Shown: positions 7,852 through 17,225, counted from the first letter of the stretch. The stretch is DNA of 36,706 nt from Candidatus Epulonipiscium sp. (GCA_012519205.1 JAAYQR010000009.1:1-36706), one strand, 5' to 3'. Program-made: numbers and translations. The notes: a model not told the origin generated them from the letters alone.

Positions 7852-8066
7852 ATTTCATCCCCCTCGTACATATATTACCATTTCGAATATATATTACCAT
7901 ATACTTTTTATACTTTTTAGTAATTTATGTCGAAGGATTCCTTTTTTTTATCTTCTTTTTTCACCAAAAAACAGCATTCATCTTAGACTTGAAATATATT
8001 CCACCTATATATTTATTAAGATATGGAATACTAAAAATAACTATTCTCTCAAAAGGTGGTAATTTC

Positions 8067-8663
8067 GTGCAGCTTTCCCAAAAGAAAAAAATATCTCAAA
8101 CCTATATAAAGGTAAATAAAACCCAGTCACTTAGGGAATTTACAACTAGTTTTTATGACTATTTTTCAAAAAAAATACCCCTGCATGATGGTGTTGTTAT
8201 TTTATGTATCGGTACGGATAGGGCGACAGGGGATAGCTTAGGACCCCTCATAGGCTATAAATTAAAATATATGTCTTATCCCAATGTATTTGTTTATGGA
8301 ACCCTAGATGACCCTGTCCACGCTAAAAACTTACAAGAAACTCTTAAATTAATTGATAAAAATCACAGTAATCCTTTAATTATTGCTATCGATGCATGTC
8401 TTGGTAAAATGGAGCACATAGGGTATATCACCTTAGGCGAGGGCTCGATAAAACCCGGTGCTGGAGTCCAAAAGGAACTGCCTTCCGTAGGGGACTTATT
8501 TATAACCGGTATAGTTAATTTTAGCGGATTCATGGATATGCTTGTTTTGCAAAATACTAGGCTATCCATCGTCATGCAAATGGCAGATGTGATTTCCTCC
8601 GGCATTAAGCATGGCCTATGGAAACATTATAATAAACTAGATAATCAATTGACTTCTTATTAA
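8067..8663 (+). CDS. yyaC: YyaC-type spore protein (DUF1256, putative GPR-like peptidase)
   Basis: The core contains the family's signature segments: VVILCIGTDRATGDSLGP, then VYGTLDDPVHAKNL, AIDACLG, GEGSIKPGAGVQKELPSVGD and GIVNFSGF. The YyaC family is sporulation-associated and distantly related to the spore protease GPR; its substrate is unknown to me. The start is a GTG at 8067 with AAAGGTGG seven bases upstream. The open frame extends further left to 7785, but that stretch overlaps the divergent gene's start, encodes a low-complexity Phe/Ile-rich run and lacks a ribosome binding site. The result is 198 residues, close to the family norm. The stop overlaps the convergent aminomutase stop by four bases, and no terminator hairpin is visible there. 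Confidence 0.85.
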   Translation: MQLSQKKKISQTYIKVNKTQSLREFTTSFYDYFSKKIPLHDGVVILCIGTDRATGDSLGPLIGYKLKYMSYPNVFVYGTLDDPVHAKNLQETLKLIDKNHSNPLIIAIDACLGKMEHIGYITLGEGSIKPGAGVQKELPSVGDLFITGIVNFSGFMDMLVLQNTRLSIVMQMADVISSGIKHGLWKHYNKLDNQLTSY

Positions 8664-9883
8664 TTAGGGTAATCTACAACTTCTCCCTCCCAGGTACGGA
8701 GCTTGATGCTCTCTTCTCCCCATGAGAGAATATAATTAGGCAGTATTGGTGTTTTCCCTTTTCCTTTTGGGGCATTGATTATGTACGTAGGTACCGCCAA
8801 TCCTGAGGTATAACCCCTTAGTTTTTCCATAATTTCCATTCCTTTTTGGACCTTTACTTTAAAATGACCCGTACCTACAACTTCTTTCGGGTGAAAAATA
8901 TAATAGGGTTTTATCCTTATCTTCAAAAGTTCTTGATTTAACTTTTTCATTATATAGGCATCGTCATTAATTCCCTTTAGGAGAACTGCTTGATTCCCGA
9001 GTACTACCCCCGCCGAGCAAAGCTTATCTGTAGCCTCTTTAGCCTCCTTAGTCACTTCTATGGGATGATTAAAATGTGTATTAAAATAAATCGGTGGGAA
9101 TTTTTCAAGAAGACTACACAACTCGTCGGTTATTCTTTGGGGCATGGTGACTGGGGTTCTACTGCCTATCCTTATAATTTCTATATGGGGAATTTCATGA
9201 AGTTCCGATAATATCCAATGGAGTCTTTTGTCAGAAAGCAAAAGGGCATCCCCCCCTGTTATTAGGATATCCCGAAGTTCCTTTTGACTTTTTATATATT
9301 CTATACAGTTTTTTAAGTCCTCCTGGGGTAAATGTAAATCCTGTTGACCTATACATCGTCTTCTTTGGCAGTGCCTACAATACATGGCGCATTGATTGGT
9401 TACTTTTATTATAAGCCTATCGGGATATCTCCTTGTTATCCCTTCCACTGGGGAAGTATATTCTTCCCCCATGGGATCTTTTTCTCCTGCTTCTACCATC
9501 TCCTCAATAGAAGGAATAGCCTGTCTTCTTATTGGGCAGTTGGCATCATTGGAATCCATTAAACTAGCGTAATAAGGCGAAATAGCCCATCTATATTTTT
9601 TCCCTATTGATTTTATTTGGATACTTTCTTCCTCTGAAATATTTAATATTCGTTTAAGGATTTCTATATCTGATATACGATTATTAACCTGCCACTTCCA
9701 ATCATCCCACTCCTTATTTGTGGCTCCTAAAATACTCATAATTCGTTTTTTATTTTCTTGTATCTCATCTTCCCTATTAAAGCCAGTCCTTATTAACTCC
9801 TTTTTATCAGAATAATCTTTTATCCTACTTTTTAATATCTCTGCTCTTTCTAGAGATATATTTCTTATGCCTCTTTTATCCAT
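8660..9883 (-). CDS. eam: Glutamate 2,3-aminomutase (radical SAM, PLP; KamA family)
   Basis: A KamA-family enzyme predicted to convert L-glutamate to beta-glutamate using S-adenosylmethionine, a [4Fe-4S] cluster and PLP. The cluster motif CxxxCxxC is Cys165, Cys169, Cys172. The PLP lysine is Lys377 in the APKGKGKTP segment. Lysine 2,3-aminomutase holds its substrate's side-chain amine with two Asp (Asp293 and Asp330 in the clostridial enzyme). Here the aligned residues are Lys333 (IFHPKEV) and Asn370 (YIINAPKG), the same substitutions reported for glutamate 2,3-aminomutase. Residues 1-100 match the N-terminal extension of the family. GGGTGATGAT precedes the ATG. It is a single gene with its own promoter. 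Beta-glutamate is a known osmolyte in some anaerobes. Confidence 0.85.
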   Translation of the reverse strand: MDKRGIRNISLERAEILKSRIKDYSDKKELIRTGFNREDEIQENKKRIMSILGATNKEWDDWKWQVNNRISDIEILKRILNISEEESIQIKSIGKKYRWAISPYYASLMDSNDANCPIRRQAIPSIEEMVEAGEKDPMGEEYTSPVEGITRRYPDRLIIKVTNQCAMYCRHCQRRRCIGQQDLHLPQEDLKNCIEYIKSQKELRDILITGGDALLLSDKRLHWILSELHEIPHIEIIRIGSRTPVTMPQRITDELCSLLEKFPPIYFNTHFNHPIEVTKEAKEATDKLCSAGVVLGNQAVLLKGINDDAYIMKKLNQELLKIRIKPYYIFHPKEVVGTGHFKVKVQKGMEIMEKLRGYTSGLAVPTYIINAPKGKGKTPILPNYILSWGEESIKLRTWEGEVVDYPN

Positions 9884-9915
9884 ATCATCACCCTTGTAGT
9901 ATTATTTGTAAATTA

Positions 9916-9944
9916 ATTATAACACTATAAAAGTGACAACTCAA
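9916..9944 (-). promoter_or_regulatory. Promoter of the glutamate 2,3-aminomutase gene
   Basis: On the minus strand, TTGAGT (9944-9939), a 17-base spacer, and a perfect TATAAT (9921-9916), 33 bases before the start codon. Confidence 0.55.
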
Positions 9945-9984
9945 TTATAAAATAAGTTTGTCTGTATGTTTTTGGATAAATAAA

Positions 9985-10008
9985 ATAAAAAAGACGTTTT
10001 AACGTCTT
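9985..10008 (-). terminator. Terminator of niaR
   Basis: The stem AAGACGTT (9991-9998) / AACGTCTT (10001-10008) is followed on the minus strand by a T-rich run. It begins three bases after the niaR stop codon. Confidence 0.8.
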
Positions 10009-10011
10009 ATA

Positions 10012-10524
10012 TTATTCAACCAAATATCCCTTTTCTCTTAAATTACATTCTATTTCATCCAATATTTTTTCAGTCTTTGCCTCTATCGTATGCATATGTA
10101 TCCTATTAGTAAGCCTTAAAAGTGGCACTGTTTCATTTTTTTTCATTATTTCCATAAATTCCTTTAAGTCTCTTCTAGATTCTATCATCAAGTCAGCAGT
10201 TATTTCACCATAAATTGGATGCTCTATAATCACGTCTATAATGCTTCCTCCAAGGTCCACTATGGCAGTTAATTCATTTTCTATTTTTTCTTTCTCATGT
10301 TGTACTGTTACAACTCTTTTATGGGTACTACCTTTTTCTATATAATATATATATCCCCTAGCAGTAGACATAATATTTATATTTTCTGCTCTTAAAAGGG
10401 CAATATCTTGAACTATTATTTGCCTACTAACGTTTAACTTTTCTGCTAAGTAGCTACCGCTTAAGGGAATCTTAGACTCTTTCAATAGTTTTATTATCTC
10501 TTGTTTTCTTTGTTCTTTTGTCAT
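10012..10524 (-). CDS. niaR: NiaR-type niacin-responsive transcription repressor (HTH + 3H domain)
   Basis: A predicted repressor of NAD synthesis and niacin uptake genes that uses nicotinic acid as co-repressor. Residues 5-55 are a winged helix of the biotin-repressor type (LSGSYLAEKLNVSRQIIVQD). Residues 70-168 are the 3H domain. Metal-binding candidates His76, Glu84, His143 and His145 match in order and nearly in spacing the four ligands of the Thermotoga NiaR structure. At 170 residues it has the family's normal length. AAGGGGGT precedes the ATG. No NAD gene is in the window, so its targets lie elsewhere. A hairpin separates it from pgi upstream. Confidence 0.85.
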   Translation of the reverse strand: MTKEQRKQEIIKLLKESKIPLSGSYLAEKLNVSRQIIVQDIALLRAENINIMSTARGYIYYIEKGSTHKRVVTVQHEKEKIENELTAIVDLGGSIIDVIIEHPIYGEITADLMIESRRDLKEFMEIMKKNETVPLLRLTNRIHMHTIEAKTEKILDEIECNLREKGYLVE

Positions 10525-10544
10525 AAAATACCCCCTTTTTTATA

Positions 10545-10563
10545 GGGTGGCAAGTAGCCACCC
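10545..10563. other. Strong hairpin between pgi and niaR
   Basis: GGGTGGC (10545-10551) / GCCACCC (10557-10563) with a five-base loop. On the minus strand it is not followed by a T run, so it is a poor terminator. It may stabilise the pgi 3' end or shape the niaR leader. Confidence 0.4.
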
Positions 10564-10585
10564 ACATGTTTTATAGTATCTTAAA

Positions 10586-11929
10586 CTACTTTATCCTTTT
10601 TAATAATTCATTTCTTAATTCTTTATATCCTGGTTTCCCAAGTAATGCAAACATATTATTTTTATATGCCTCTACTCCTGGCTGGTCAAAAGGATTAACT
10701 CCTAAGATATAACCACTTATACCACAAGCTTTTTCAAAGAAGTATAAAAGTTTTCCGATATAGTATTCATTTATTTCAGGAATATTTATAACTAGATTAG
10801 GAACTCCCCCATCTACATGAGCAAGAAGGGTACCCTGGAAAGCCTTTTTATTTACAAAATCCATTGTCTCTCCAGCAAGATAATTTAGCCCATCTAAATC
10901 TTCCTTCTCTGATTCTAATGTGATATCCTCTCGGGGTGTTTCTACATTTAGTACGGTCTCAAAAAGACTCCTTCTTCCATCTTGAATATATTGTCCTAAG
11001 GAATGAAGATCTGTCGAAAAGTCAACTGCTGCAGGGAATATTCCTTTATTGTCTTTCCCTTCGCTCTCCCCATAAAGCTGTTTCCACCATTCGGATATAT
11101 AATGAAGGGCAGGCTCATAATTAACTAGTATTTCATTTTGTTTTCCTTTTCTATATAAAATATTACGGATTAAGGCATATTGGTAAGCTGAGTTGTTTTC
11201 AAATCCTTCTTTAGAATACTCCTCTCTTCCATCCTTTGCCCCTTCCATAAGTTTGTCGATATCTATACCTGAAGTAGCAATAGGCAAAAGTCCAACAGGC
11301 GTTAGTACTGTAAAACGACCTCCTACATCATCAGGAATGATAAAAGTTTCATATCCCTCTTCTTCTGCCAGTTTTCTAAGGGCTCCTTTTTCCTTATCGG
11401 TGGTAGCAAAAATTCTTTCTCTTGCTCCTTCTTTTCCATATCTTTCTTCTAGGTATTTCTTAAATATTCTAAAAGCAATCCCAGGTTCCGTTGTTGTCCC
11501 GGATTTGGAAATTACATTTACACTAATATCTTTTCCTTCTATGAGCTCTAATAGATGTTTTACATATGTACCACTTATATTATTTCCTACAAAATATATT
11601 TCTGGAGTTTGTCTTTTTTCTTTTGGAAGCATATTATAAAAAGAATGACTAAGTCCTTCTATCACAGCCCTAGCCCCTAAATAAGAGCCCCCGATACCTA
11701 TAACTATCAATACATCTGAATGTTTTTTGATTCTTTCTGCTGCCTGCTTTACCCTATCAAATTCCTCTTTATCATACTCTAAAGGAAGGTCAATCCATCC
11801 TAAAAAATCATTTCCTGCCCCTGATTTTTCATGAAGCATTTTGTGGGCACCCTCTAACTGCCATTTTGAATGCTGTATTTCTTCATTAGAAATACCTGCA
11901 TTAGTATAGTCAAATACTATGTTTTTCAT
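10586..11929 (-). CDS. pgi: Glucose-6-phosphate isomerase
   Basis: Interconverts glucose-6-phosphate and fructose-6-phosphate in glycolysis and gluconeogenesis, in the cytoplasm. Visible family segments are [12 protein letters not shown], the phosphate-binding [50 protein letters not shown] and the C-terminal [18 protein letters not shown] signature. The ATG at 11929 has AAGGAGGAACAAG directly upstream and gives 447 residues, normal for the Firmicutes form. A further in-frame ATG at 11998 lacks a binding site and would cover the likely promoter. It is a single-gene unit. Confidence 0.95.
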   Translation of the reverse strand: MKNIVFDYTNAGISNEEIQHSKWQLEGAHKMLHEKSGAGNDFLGWIDLPLEYDKEEFDRVKQAAERIKKHSDVLIVIGIGGSYLGARAVIEGLSHSFYNMLPKEKRQTPEIYFVGNNISGTYVKHLLELIEGKDISVNVISKSGTTTEPGIAFRIFKKYLEERYGKEGARERIFATTDKEKGALRKLAEEEGYETFIIPDDVGGRFTVLTPVGLLPIATSGIDIDKLMEGAKDGREEYSKEGFENNSAYQYALIRNILYRKGKQNEILVNYEPALHYISEWWKQLYGESEGKDNKGIFPAAVDFSTDLHSLGQYIQDGRRSLFETVLNVETPREDITLESEKEDLDGLNYLAGETMDFVNKKAFQGTLLAHVDGGVPNLVINIPEINEYYIGKLLYFFEKACGISGYILGVNPFDQPGVEAYKNNMFALLGKPGYKELRNELLKRIK

Positions 11930-11977
11930 CTTGTTCCTCCTTATACTTCCTTGATTATTTTTAAATTTTACGTAAAA

Positions 11978-12006
11978 AGTATACCATTTCTTATTCAAGT
12001 TTTAAA
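11978..12006 (-). promoter_or_regulatory. Probable pgi promoter
   Basis: On the minus strand, TTTAAA (12006-12001), a 17-base spacer, and TATACT (11983-11978). The -35 is weak. The position fits the chosen pgi start. Confidence 0.4.
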
Positions 12007-12031
12007 CCCAAAACTTTATTGTATCTTAATT

Positions 12032-13027
12032 TTATAATTCATCTAAAGAAGCAAAGCTATACCCTTGTTCCCTTAAATATTCAATGATATCTCCTAATGC
12101 TTCAGTATTGGATGAAGATACCGCATGGAGAAGAATAATTGCGCCATTATGATGATTGAGTGCTACATGAGAAAAAGCTTCTTTTTTTCCCGGTTGATTA
12201 TTAACATCCCAATCCAAGTATGCCATGCTCCAAAAAATTGTTTTATATCCTAAATCTTTTGTAATATGCAAAGTTCTCTCGCTATATTCTCCGGCTGGGG
12301 GCCTAAAATATAAGGGCATATCGGTTTTTGTTATTTCTTTAAAATATCTAGCTGTTTCATTTATTTCGTACTCTATCTCTTCTTTGTTTTTATCAGGGAG
12401 TCTTGGGTGAGTTACACTGTGATTACCCACTATATGCCCCTCTTCAACCATTCTTTTTACTAGTTCTTGCTGGCTTTTTATGTAAGGTTTTGTAACGAAG
12501 AAAGCTGCTTTTACTTTATGTTCTTTTAGTATATCTAGTATTTTACCCGTGTATCCATTTTCATAACCTTCGTCAAAGGTTAAGTATATCCTTTTTTCCC
12601 TAGTGTTGCCCAAATAGTAAGTATCGTATTTTACAATATCTATTTCTCCTTGGGCTCCTGGGGGAAGATTCTGGGTGTTTCTTTTAAACCACCATGATTT
12701 TAAATCGTTAGAAAGGGTATTACTTTTTTCTATATCTGTAGTTTTATATACCTGTCTTTCTACTTCTTTTTGGGGTTCTTCTTTCACTTTTTCAGGTTTT
12801 TCTAGTTCCTTTTTAGGTTCTAAAGATCGTTTATCTTCCTTAGCTTCTAAAATCGTTTTCTCTTCTTCTTTAGACTTTTCTTCCTTTTTAGAGGACTGTT
12901 CTAACCTTTGTTCTATAGGGGTTTCTAATGGCTCTTTTATAGATTCCTCCATAGGTATATTTTTAGAATAACACCCTACTAAAACACTAGAGGTAAGTAT
13001 TACCGCCAAAAATATCTTGTTATTCAT
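12032..13027 (-). CDS. pdaA: PdaA-type polysaccharide deacetylase lipoprotein (spore cortex muramic delta-lactam synthesis)
   Basis: A predicted de-N-acetylase acting on muramic acid of spore cortex peptidoglycan, needed for delta-lactam formation and germination. Residues 1-18 are a lipoprotein signal with Cys19 in VLVGC. Residues 26-90 are a Glu/Lys-rich linker. The NodB domain follows: TFDEGYENG with Asp152-Glu153, the metal ligands His203 and His207 in GNHSVTHP, RPPAGEYSE, and the PdaA-specific FWSMAYLDWDVNNQPGKK and ILLHAVSSSN. The ATG at 13027 has AAAGGAGACG upstream. An earlier in-frame ATG at 13087 would place the promoter inside the gene. PdaA of Bacillus is not normally a lipoprotein with this long charged spacer, so the anchoring may be a clostridial variant. 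Confidence 0.88.
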   Translation of the reverse strand: MNNKIFLAVILTSSVLVGCYSKNIPMEESIKEPLETPIEQRLEQSSKKEEKSKEEEKTILEAKEDKRSLEPKKELEKPEKVKEEPQKEVERQVYKTTDIEKSNTLSNDLKSWWFKRNTQNLPPGAQGEIDIVKYDTYYLGNTREKRIYLTFDEGYENGYTGKILDILKEHKVKAAFFVTKPYIKSQQELVKRMVEEGHIVGNHSVTHPRLPDKNKEEIEYEINETARYFKEITKTDMPLYFRPPAGEYSERTLHITKDLGYKTIFWSMAYLDWDVNNQPGKKEAFSHVALNHHNGAIILLHAVSSSNTEALGDIIEYLREQGYSFASLDEL

Positions 13028-13069
13028 AGCATCGTCTCCTTTGTGTATACCCCTATCTATCACAAAGAT

Positions 13070-13100
13070 ATTATAGCATATAAACACAAAACTTTGTCAA
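13070..13100 (-). promoter_or_regulatory. Promoter of the pdaA-like gene
   Basis: On the minus strand, a perfect TTGACA (13100-13095), a 19-base spacer, and an extended -10 TGCTATAAT with a perfect TATAAT (13075-13070). It starts directly at the end of the preceding terminator's T run. It looks like a vegetative rather than a sporulation promoter. Confidence 0.6.
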
Positions 13101-13126
13101 AAAACCAACTCTTGCGAGTTGGTTTT
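13101..13126 (-). terminator. Terminator of the oxidoreductase operon
   Basis: The stem AAAACCAACTC (13101-13111) / GAGTTGGTTTT (13116-13126) with loop TTGC. The minus-strand T run follows. It lies two bases after the alpha-beta gene stop codon. Confidence 0.88.
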
Positions 13127-13128
13127 CT

Positions 13129-15374
13129 TTATAAAAGTGGGCTTTCGTGACAAGCTTTAAGCCTTTCCCATCTTCTATTTATTTCTTCTTGTATACTTTC
13201 TACTATATCAGAGTATTCGGGCTTTACCATATGTTTTGTTCTTCCCATCATCTTTAGCCAATCGATAACAGGTATTTTTTTATTTCGTGCTTCAGGATCA
13301 TAAGTTATAGTAGTTATACCCTCTTCTATCTCATATAATGGATGGTAACAGCTATTTACAGCTGCATCTATCACACTTCTTTCGTATCTTGGGTTGTCAT
13401 TCCAGTTAAGAGGACAAGCTGAAAGTGCTTTAACAAATGCCAGACCATATTCATTGGCATATTTTTGGGCCTTAGCTGCCTTTTTGATAAAATCTGTTGG
13501 ATGGCTTTCTGCTACGGTTGCTACATAGGGGATATTAGTGGCTGCTAAAATCTGGGCTGTATCTTTATGGAAGGTTGCTTTTCCCTTTTGGGATTTACCA
13601 ACATGGGAAGTTGAACTTTTTGCTCCTTTTGGAGTGGTATAGGATAGTTGATATCCCGTGTTCATATATCCACCATTATCATATTCCATTATTATCATTC
13701 TGTGGTTTCTAAGGGCCGCTCCTATGGCAGGTCCCATACCTATATCAAGACCTCCATCCCCACTCACCATTACAAAGGTAAAATTATCTCCCTTGGGTAT
13801 TTCGCCTCTTCTTTGCTTTTCATGGAACATTTCTACTAATCCAGATAGGGTGGCAGCTCCATTTTGGAATAAATTATGGACAAAGCTTACCCTAAAAGAA
13901 GTCTTAGGGTATGGTGAGGTAACAACATATCCACAACCTGTTTGGAATAAGAGAACAACTTCCCCTTCAATTCCCCTAAGAAGCATATTTACGTTAACAG
14001 GTATTCCACATCCCGGACAGGCTCCATGGCCTGATACCCATCTTTTTGGCATTGCTGTTGAGTCTTTTACGATTCCACCTTTAACCTTCATTCTTCCTGT
14101 TTCTTCATCTACAGTAACCGTTGTTAACCCTGGACGAGCTTTATCCCCTATAATAGGGTCGAAGTATTCTTGTACCTCATAACCGTCTTTTCCCTCATAA
14201 TGACCAAAGTAATCGAATCTTTTATCGACTTTACCTTTTTGGGCTATATCGTGGGCCTTACTTAACATCTCTGCTCCCTCTTCGATATAAAAATCCCTGC
14301 CACTTAAACCATATATAAAACTCGAAACCTCTATATTTGCTTTATAATCCTGTAGGGCTGCCTTTAGTTCAAGGGTCATATTCCCTCCCTGAGCACCATA
14401 GCTATCTTGCCTATCTGCCACTATAATGGATTTTACATTTTTACAGATATTATAAAGTTCCTCCTTAGGAAATGGTCTTAATACATTAGAAGTAAATACC
14501 CCTACCTTCTTTCCTTCTTCTCTTAATTTATCTACTGCCAATCTTGCAGTATCATAACTAGATCCGAGGATAAATAATGCAGCTTCGGCATCGTCCATCA
14601 TATAACCTTCTACCATATTGTATGTACGGCCGGTTAGTTCTTCATATTCTTTAAAAACTTGAGGTATTACGGTCCTTGCCTCTTCCATAGCCAGGTGAAG
14701 CTGATATTTATTATTGAGTACATCGGGTTCATTCATGTAGCTACCAATAGCCACAGGGTTTTCCTTATCAAGAGCAGTGTATTCCAATGTCAATTCTCCT
14801 AGGAAGTCTTGAACATCTTTATCTTTAGCAATAAGGTGGGTCTTTCTTTTTTGATGACTGGTAAAAAATCCGTCAAAGGCAACAATAATGGGGAGTTTAA
14901 CTTTTTCTGCAATCTTAGGGGCACAAATATTAAAATCGTATACTCTTTGGGGGTCCTTTGCAAATAATATAATCCACCCTGTATTAAGGGCATACATAAT
15001 ATCACTATGATCCCCTTTTATGGAAAGGGGGCCTGATATAGTTCTGCAGGCTACATTTAAGACCATGGGGAAACGAGTTCCTACTGAACGGGAAGCTGTT
15101 CTAATGAGAATAATAAACCATTGGCGGAGGTAGCATTAAATACCCTTCCTCCCCCTACTGAGGCTCCATAACAGATTCCTGCGGCCCCGTGTTCTCCATC
15201 TGCAGGAACCATAACAACATCATGTTCTCCCTCTGCCTTTAGAAGATCTAGGTGTTCTGCTATTTGGGTCGATGGGGTAATTGGGTAATAACCCATTACA
15301 TGATAATTTATTTGTTTAGCTGCATATGCAGCCAGTTCATTTCCACTTTCGAATACGACTTTCTGTTCTACCAT
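13129..15374 (-). pseudogene. 2-oxoacid (pyruvate-type):ferredoxin oxidoreductase, fused alpha-beta subunit, one-base frameshift
   Basis: This encodes the catalytic chain that oxidises a 2-oxoacid to acyl-CoA with TPP and passes electrons to ferredoxin. The first piece (15374-15081) covers the alpha N-terminus (GYYPITPSTQ) up to LEQLPVQ, then TAG. The second piece, in another frame, resumes with GTRFPMVLNVACRTISGP. It holds the rest of alpha and, from the MPKRWVSGHGACPGCG segment on, the beta subunit with its cluster cysteines (CPGC, QTGCGYV) and the TPP motif GDGGLDIG...NGGYMNTG. At 15079-15086 the reading is CAG-TA-GGA where CAG-TCA-GGA or similar is expected, so one base is missing. AGGAGG precedes the ATG at 15374. 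Everything else is intact, so this is a very recent lesion or a sequence error. Confidence 0.85.
15079..15086 (-). other. Frameshift site in the alpha subunit
   Basis: On the minus strand the bases read CAG TA GGA. The frame before it stops at TAG (15083-15081). The frame after it encodes the expected GTRFPMV continuation. No slippery heptamer is present, so programmed shifting is unlikely. Confidence 0.8.
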
Positions 15375-15386
15375 AGTGCTGCCTCC

Positions 15387-16469
15387 TTAATCTAATTCGT
15401 TAGTTGTATAGGATTCGGAACGCATCCAAGAGTTAGGACCTACATCTTCAAATTCCATTTTATCTAGTTTTAATTCTTGGTTGCGAACATGGGTCTTCCA
15501 AATGTCTACATCTTTTTCCATCCCTGCAGATAAGGCATCTGTCGGACATGCTTCAACACAACGAAGGCATCCTTTACAGTGATGATAATCAGGCCCTAGA
15601 TTAACCATGGAAGGTTTGCCCTTATACTCTCCTAATACAAATTGGTACACCATATCAGGACAGGTGGAATCACACATACCGCAATTGATACAATACTCCT
15701 TTTTAAATATGGGAATATAACCTTCCCGGCTTGCCGATAAATCATTACTTATGGTACTGCCATAAAGGGGATTAATGCCTCCGATAGGGGCATTGTCATA
15801 GCCCCATTCCCTTTTAACCTCTTTGTATTCTTGGTAAGGATATTTCCCATCGTCTTCGTATTTCTTAGTTGTTACATTATTATATCCTTTTTCAAGTCCT
15901 TCTAAATTCCCCTTAAGGGCTACAGGATATTTCTTACCTATAGTATCTTCTACTATCTCTTTTAGGGATTCTAAGGGGATAAATCCAGATGCCTTAGCAA
16001 TTGCACCAAGCATTATCATATTCACTCTAGTTTTAGCTTCCATTGCAAGATTAAGGGCATTCACACATACTAAGGTCCCTGCATGCATTTTAAGCCTGTC
16101 CCTTATGGCATCAGGAGCTTCATCGGTATTAACTACTACTGTTGTATCAGGACCTACCCCTGCCATAACAGGGATTTTGCCTGCTAACCTTTCATGGAAA
16201 AGTCCTAATAAATGAGGGGTTTCTATAGGACTATTTAATCTTATTTCTTGGTCGGAATTGCACCAGCGTATGTAGGATTTAACTGGGGTGCCCCTTTTTT
16301 CAGAACCATAACTTGCAAAAGTAGAGCTGTTAAGTCCTAAATAAATTGCCCCTAGCTCTCCCAATATCTTACCGCTTAAGTTTGCTCCTAATCCCCCTAT
16401 ACTTTCTAGACGGATTTCATAAAAGCCGTGTTCGTTGGTTACAGGTAATTTGACCTTTAAAGTTTCCAT
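15387..16469 (-). CDS. 2-oxoacid:ferredoxin oxidoreductase, fused gamma-delta subunit
   Basis: Residues 10-185 are the gamma (PorG/KorC-type) domain (LESIGGLGANLSGKILGE, MLGAIAKASGF). Residues 240-325 are the delta ferredoxin-like domain, with two full [4Fe-4S] motifs: CINCGMCDSTCP and, 24 residues later, CKGCLRCVEACP. The chain carries electrons from the TPP site of the alpha-beta chain to ferredoxin. It is followed by the alpha-beta gene after 12 bases, so the enzyme is built from two long chains rather than the usual one or four. TAGGAGGAATC precedes the ATG. Substrate preference (pyruvate, branched-chain or other 2-oxoacid) cannot be fixed from sequence alone. Confidence 0.88.
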   Translation of the reverse strand: METLKVKLPVTNEHGFYEIRLESIGGLGANLSGKILGELGAIYLGLNSSTFASYGSEKRGTPVKSYIRWCNSDQEIRLNSPIETPHLLGLFHERLAGKIPVMAGVGPDTTVVVNTDEAPDAIRDRLKMHAGTLVCVNALNLAMEAKTRVNMIMLGAIAKASGFIPLESLKEIVEDTIGKKYPVALKGNLEGLEKGYNNVTTKKYEDDGKYPYQEYKEVKREWGYDNAPIGGINPLYGSTISNDLSASREGYIPIFKKEYCINCGMCDSTCPDMVYQFVLGEYKGKPSMVNLGPDYHHCKGCLRCVEACPTDALSAGMEKDVDIWKTHVRNQELKLDKMEFEDVGPNSWMRSESYTTNELD

Positions 16470-16539
16470 AAGATTCCTCCTAGACTACTTTACTTTAGTA
16501 GTTTAATTCTTTACCTAGTATTATCCTTCATTTGTGAAT

Positions 16540-17225
16540 TTATACTCCTTTTTCTTCTCTATAAAACTGTTGTATGAGCCATTCTATTTCCTCATCTTTC
16601 ATATCTGTCTCGACATTATTTTTTTCTTTTTCTTCCCCATAAATACTGAACGATTTAGATTTTCCTTCTTTGAAAATATCATGTTCCATAGAAACCCTTT
16701 GCATACTTGGTAAATAGGAATTATCTAGATACTCTTCAATCTCAATAAATAAGAGATTTCTTTTTTCCGGTAGAGCCAGTATCATTTCCAGTCCTATTAA
16801 AAAAATGAAGGAAGCCGTCCCACCTATAAGGGGATAAAAAGGGCTATCAATCTTTTCAGATACCAATATGAATGTGGCAAGCAATCCCAAAAAAAGAGTA
16901 AGTATTTCAGTTTTTGATATGATTTGTTCCCAATAGTAAATAGGAATAAAAAAATTCTTTGCTTGTTGTAACTTGATTTAATAATTGCTTCCGTATTTGT
17001 TTTATTAAACCCCTTTTCCTTATAGAGCCTATATGTCTTAATAATTTTATCTAAGGTGGGGTCCTTTGATAACCTCTTGCTTTCCTTTATCCATTTTTTA
17101 AAAGATTTCTTGAAATACCTAATACGAATGGTTAAAAATAATAAGCTGATTAGTCCTAAAGCAAAGAATCCTATTATAGCCCCTTGTAATATCGGTACTA
17201 ATTGTATATACATTGATAAATCCAT
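16540..17225 (-). pseudogene. Small membrane protein of unknown function, broken by a T-run frameshift
   Basis: Read as one gene of about 228 residues. The N-terminal piece (17225 leftward) has a membrane helix at residues 9-33, then a basic, helical cytosolic stretch (KKSFKKWIKESKRL) ending near SSYNKQRIF. The frame then goes wrong. The other frame gives FFIPIYYWEQIISK followed by two membrane helices (LTLFLGLLATFILV and FIFLIGLEMIL) and an acidic tail. Adding one T to the seven-T run at 16954-16948 joins the frames as RIFFIPIYYWEQ. GGGAGGAG precedes the ATG and a consensus promoter lies upstream, so the gene looks meant to be expressed. I do not recognise the family. Two short overlapping genes is the less likely reading. 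Confidence 0.6.

Noticed and set aside
7785-8066. Longer YyaC with an N-terminal hydrophobic extension
   Set aside because: It overlaps the start of the divergent gene, is a low-complexity Phe/Ile run, and has no ribosome binding site, unlike the GTG at 8067.
13129-15066. A separate complete gene starting at the ATG of MVLNVACRT
   Set aside because: No ribosome binding site precedes it, and it starts in the middle of a conserved alpha-subunit segment whose missing first part is in the upstream frame.
15060-15083. Pyrrolysine or stop readthrough at the TAG in the alpha subunit
   Set aside because: Reading through TAG in the same frame meets TAA after seven more codons and does not give the conserved sequence. 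Only a frame change restores it.
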